Source of the DNA: Ahniella affigens
GTDB lineage: Bacteria; Pseudomonadota; Gammaproteobacteria; Xanthomonadales; Ahniellaceae
NCBI RefSeq assembly: GCF_003015185.1
Contig: NZ_CP027860.1
Span: 3,462,501 to 3,526,500 of the forward strand
Direction of reading: 5' to 3'
DNA length: 64,000 nt
Both the position numbers and the translations under genes were made by a program. Each line of letters starts with the position of its first letter. The first letter of the stretch is position 1. Positions 62,026 to 64,000 of the stretch are shown here, piece by piece. The notes beneath the pieces were generated by a model that made no database searches, was not told the DNA's origin, and saw nothing but the letters and a program-made list of their open reading frames with translations.

Positions 62026-62605
62026 TACGAAGTCATTGCTCCAGAATTAGGTACTTCTGCGCATGATTCTGCGCGGGCCATCCTTTGCCCGTATCTGCCA
62101 GTTTGAATCAATCCATCGTTGAAATTCAGACTCGCGTCGACTCTTGCCTATATTAGAGCCCCCTACTATTTCGCGTCGACACCGAACAGGTTGAGTGTCG
62201 CTGTCGCCTGTGCCAACTGGTCGCTTCTTGGGAATCCCACTCGCGCAGAACCCGGCGCATCGCCTGCCCACGCGAAGTCCGTCGGCCGGGTTCTGGACTC
62301 CAGAAAAAGGCACTGACGTTCACAATTTCGATCAGGCCACTCTTACCCGCGTTACCGCTGACGTTGTTCAGACACTTATTGGTGCGGTGAAGTTACGAAT
62401 GCTTCGCTTAACTCATATTGCGCACTAAATCGCTGTTTGAGAAACAACATCGAAAGCAACCATTACACGATGGCGAGTTGGCAACGTTTCCTGTTACGAA
62501 CTTGATACATATCGTTTAAATACGGCTAGCGTATTGATTACTAGCGCTTTTCACTGATGCAAATCCCGCAGTTCGGGGGGTGCGTTGTCCACTGATTGCG
62601 CGGAC

Positions 62606-62619
62606 TTGACGCAAGTCAA
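62606..62619 (+). promoter_or_regulatory. FNR/DNR-type box (TTGACGCAAGTCAA)
   Basis: Perfect palindrome TTGAC-N4-GTCAA, one mismatch per half from TTGAT-N4-ATCAA. CAGAAT (62643-62648) lies one base from the -10 position expected for a -41.5 site. The next called gene starts 373 nt later, giving a long leader. Confidence 0.5.
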
Positions 62620-62690
62620 TTCCAGGGCGCCAGTGCTCGCCACAGAATGCGCCATCAAGTTAATTGACTGCTCTAAATGCGCAATCACCA

Positions 62691-62706
62691 CACTTTTTAA
62701 AAAGTG
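62691..62706. repeat. perfect 16-bp palindrome
   Basis: CACTTTTTAAAAAGTG. Could be an operator or a weak hairpin in the predicted leader of the lipoprotein transcript. Confidence 0.6.
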
Positions 62707-62991
62707 CAAACACAACTTAACCACCTCGGGATTCATGCACGAAACCGATCTGATGCCCCAAGTACGACACCCAGCAACCGCTACACGCAGACAACCGATC
62801 CACCTGCCAACCGGAACCAAACGTTTGAACGCCATTGCACGCCCATCACGCCGACTCGTAACGAAAGCCAACGTTCTCGACGACGCGAACGCACCAAAAG
62901 TGTCCTGCCGCCTTACCTCACAGCCATTCGACGCAACCGCCATACCCGGCTCATTTGCAACACCACCGCCCGCTACCCAAGGAACGCCATC

Positions 62992-63438
62992 ATGAACCGC
63001 ATCACGACTTGCCTCTCTGCCTCACTTTGCCTGCTGCTTAGCGCCTGCAGTGTTTTTACCGAACCAGTCCGCTTCGATGCCGTTGCCGACCAGGATCGTC
63101 TCCGCCAGAACTGGGCTTGGCGAACATTTATCAGCGACCGCCCCGGCTGGACTGAAGGACTGCACTCGGACTTGGTCAATTGCCGCAACAATGCCGAAGA
63201 GATTGCGGTGCAGGCGGATCGCCTTGGCTTGACGCACGTATTCGCCGCCGGGATTCTGGGCGATGGGACGCCGCATGTGGTGACGGTGGTCACGGGCAAG
63301 GACGGGTCTCAGTTTGCCTTCGACAACGGCCGTATCGCAGCATACCCGTTTCCGCCAAAGGAACTGAATCACTGGATGTCCCAAATTGGCTGGTACACCA
63401 CTCTGCCACATGAGCGCTTGGTCGCAGCGAACAACTAA
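62992..63438 (+). CDS. small lipoprotein of unknown function (148 aa)
   Basis: ATG 62992 has AAGGA about 8 nt upstream. The protein starts MNRITTCLSASLCLLLSACS with lipobox LSAC, so it is probably an outer membrane or inner membrane lipoprotein. The mature part is a ~125-residue alpha/beta-like protein (SDLVNCRNNAEEIAVQADRL, THVFAAGILGDGTPHVVTVV, SQFAFDNGRIAAYPFPPKEL). I recognise no family. An FNR-type box lies 370 bp upstream with no clear gene between. Confidence 0.75.
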   Translation: MNRITTCLSASLCLLLSACSVFTEPVRFDAVADQDRLRQNWAWRTFISDRPGWTEGLHSDLVNCRNNAEEIAVQADRLGLTHVFAAGILGDGTPHVVTVVTGKDGSQFAFDNGRIAAYPFPPKELNHWMSQIGWYTTLPHERLVAANN

Positions 63439-63607
63439 AAGCTAAGAAATCTGAGCGTATGCCAAACACTCCTGGAACGCTGCCGTCTGAGCCAGACTCT
63501 GGCCAACACCACCCGAGACGGCACGCGATCCGCTGACATTTGGCAGTCTACTGAAGTTCGTGTCGGCAACTCCCACGAACACTGCGAACGGACTGGATCT
63601 CAGCCGT

Positions 63608-64000
63608 TTACAGAAGTTTGAGCCAACCCATTACATGGTGCGCGCGTGCGATTCCAAAGATCACAACTGCCGTTGTGAGCGCAGCGATGTAGCAGAGCAA
63701 TTTGCCACGCCAACTCGCGGCGCGCTTCAGGGCAAAAACGCCCAACACAATGTAAACCACGAGCAATAGCAGTTTGACACCCAACCACGGCACTGCCACA
63801 GGATTCAGTCCGAGTAGCACGACGAGCCAGACGCCGAATACCAACAGGCAGGTATCGAGGCCCATCGACAAGCGTCGCGCCAAAGCATGATTGCCAAGCT
63901 TTGACCCCGCCAGCACTGCCGCGCCCCGGAGCGCGAATATCAACACGCTCAGCATCGCAGAGGCCATGTGCGCGTGCTTGATCATCATGTAACTCAACAT
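63608..64000 (-). CDS. SirB2-family membrane protein
   Basis: The 130-residue protein has four hydrophobic helices (HMASAMLSVLIFALRGAAVL, LDTCLLVFGVWLVVLLGLN, LGVKLLLLVVYIVLGVFALK, YIAALTTAVVIFGIARAHHV) and the family's LRG and HMxSAMLS-like opening. SirB2 proteins are of unknown role; many sit near c-type cytochrome or denitrification genes, and the conserved His could bind heme. The ATG at 64000 is at the window edge and fits the usual family start, but a longer start cannot be excluded. Confidence 0.8.
   Translation of the reverse strand: MLSYMMIKHAHMASAMLSVLIFALRGAAVLAGSKLGNHALARRLSMGLDTCLLVFGVWLVVLLGLNPVAVPWLGVKLLLLVVYIVLGVFALKRAASWRGKLLCYIAALTTAVVIFGIARAHHVMGWLKLL

Larger units (their letters stand above)
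61949..62991. other. 1.04-kb region before the lipoprotein gene, with box and hairpins
   Basis: A hairpin CCCCGGC/GCCGGGG (62008-62025), likely terminating the CBS transcript, is followed by AT-richer DNA, an FNR/DNR-type box (62606) and a 16-bp palindrome (62691). Open frames 62585-62995 and 62704-63438 (upstream part) have unusual codon and residue use and I do not call them as genes. Confidence 0.5.

Noticed and set aside
62735-62995. 86-aa ORF overlapping the lipoprotein start
   Set aside because: Unusual Pro/Thr-rich composition and no ribosome-binding site; kept only as a comment on the long leader.

Overview
The window is a stretch of moderately high-GC chromosome from a Gram-negative gammaproteobacterium. 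Gene content and order point to the Lysobacterales/Xanthomonadales: gatCAB facing mreBCD-mrdAB, RDD protein next to mnmG, dedD-type SPOR protein-cvpA-purF, many TonB receptors, and a secreted protein ending in an acidic ...DSFE tail. The order is an inference; I ran no search. No tRNA, rRNA, CRISPR array, prophage or transposase was seen.

Layout. 1-9.2 kb is cell-envelope and accessory: a left-truncated OmpA protein, a lipase-like hydrolase, a FadL/OmpP1 porin, a membrane-anchored ToxR-like regulator with a TolB-like periplasmic part, and an FG-GAP/serine-hydrolase fusion. 9.6-20.8 kb is core: gatBAC, the elongasome operon mreBCD-mrdA-mrdB, an RDD protein and mnmG. 20.8-24.1 kb has a structured intergenic region, a small ORF with a strong terminator, a dispersed 121-bp repeat element, a glycosyltransferase and purT. 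24.1-38.3 kb carries a transglutaminase-like protein, a SPOR protein, cvpA, purF, ispD, ispF, an MFS carrier, a PuuB-like oxidase, moaB, serS and an ABC exporter. 38.7-43 kb holds an exported orphan protein and a divergent alkaline phosphatase/TonB-receptor pair with Pho-box-like sequences. 43.1-43.9 kb is a REP array, followed by dnaG and a large BNR/sortilin-like lipoprotein, then a tandem copy of the 121-bp element.

The most interesting part is 49-64 kb. It is an anaerobic nitrite-respiration island: nirS (cytochrome cd1 nitrite reductase with an extra N-terminal cytochrome c domain) followed 10 nt later by an alginate-export-type porin, a divergent TonB receptor, an HD-GYP phosphodiesterase, a response regulator/hybrid histidine kinase pair, a Crp/Fnr regulator that looks DNR-like (no Fe-S cysteines), a CBS-domain protein, a small lipoprotein and a SirB2 membrane protein. 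Five FNR/DNR-type boxes (TTGAT-N4-ATCAA and close variants) lie in front of these genes. At all of them a -10-like hexamer sits within one base of the spacing expected for a class II (-41.5) activator site. No heme d1 biosynthesis genes are in the window, so the nir locus here is incomplete or split.
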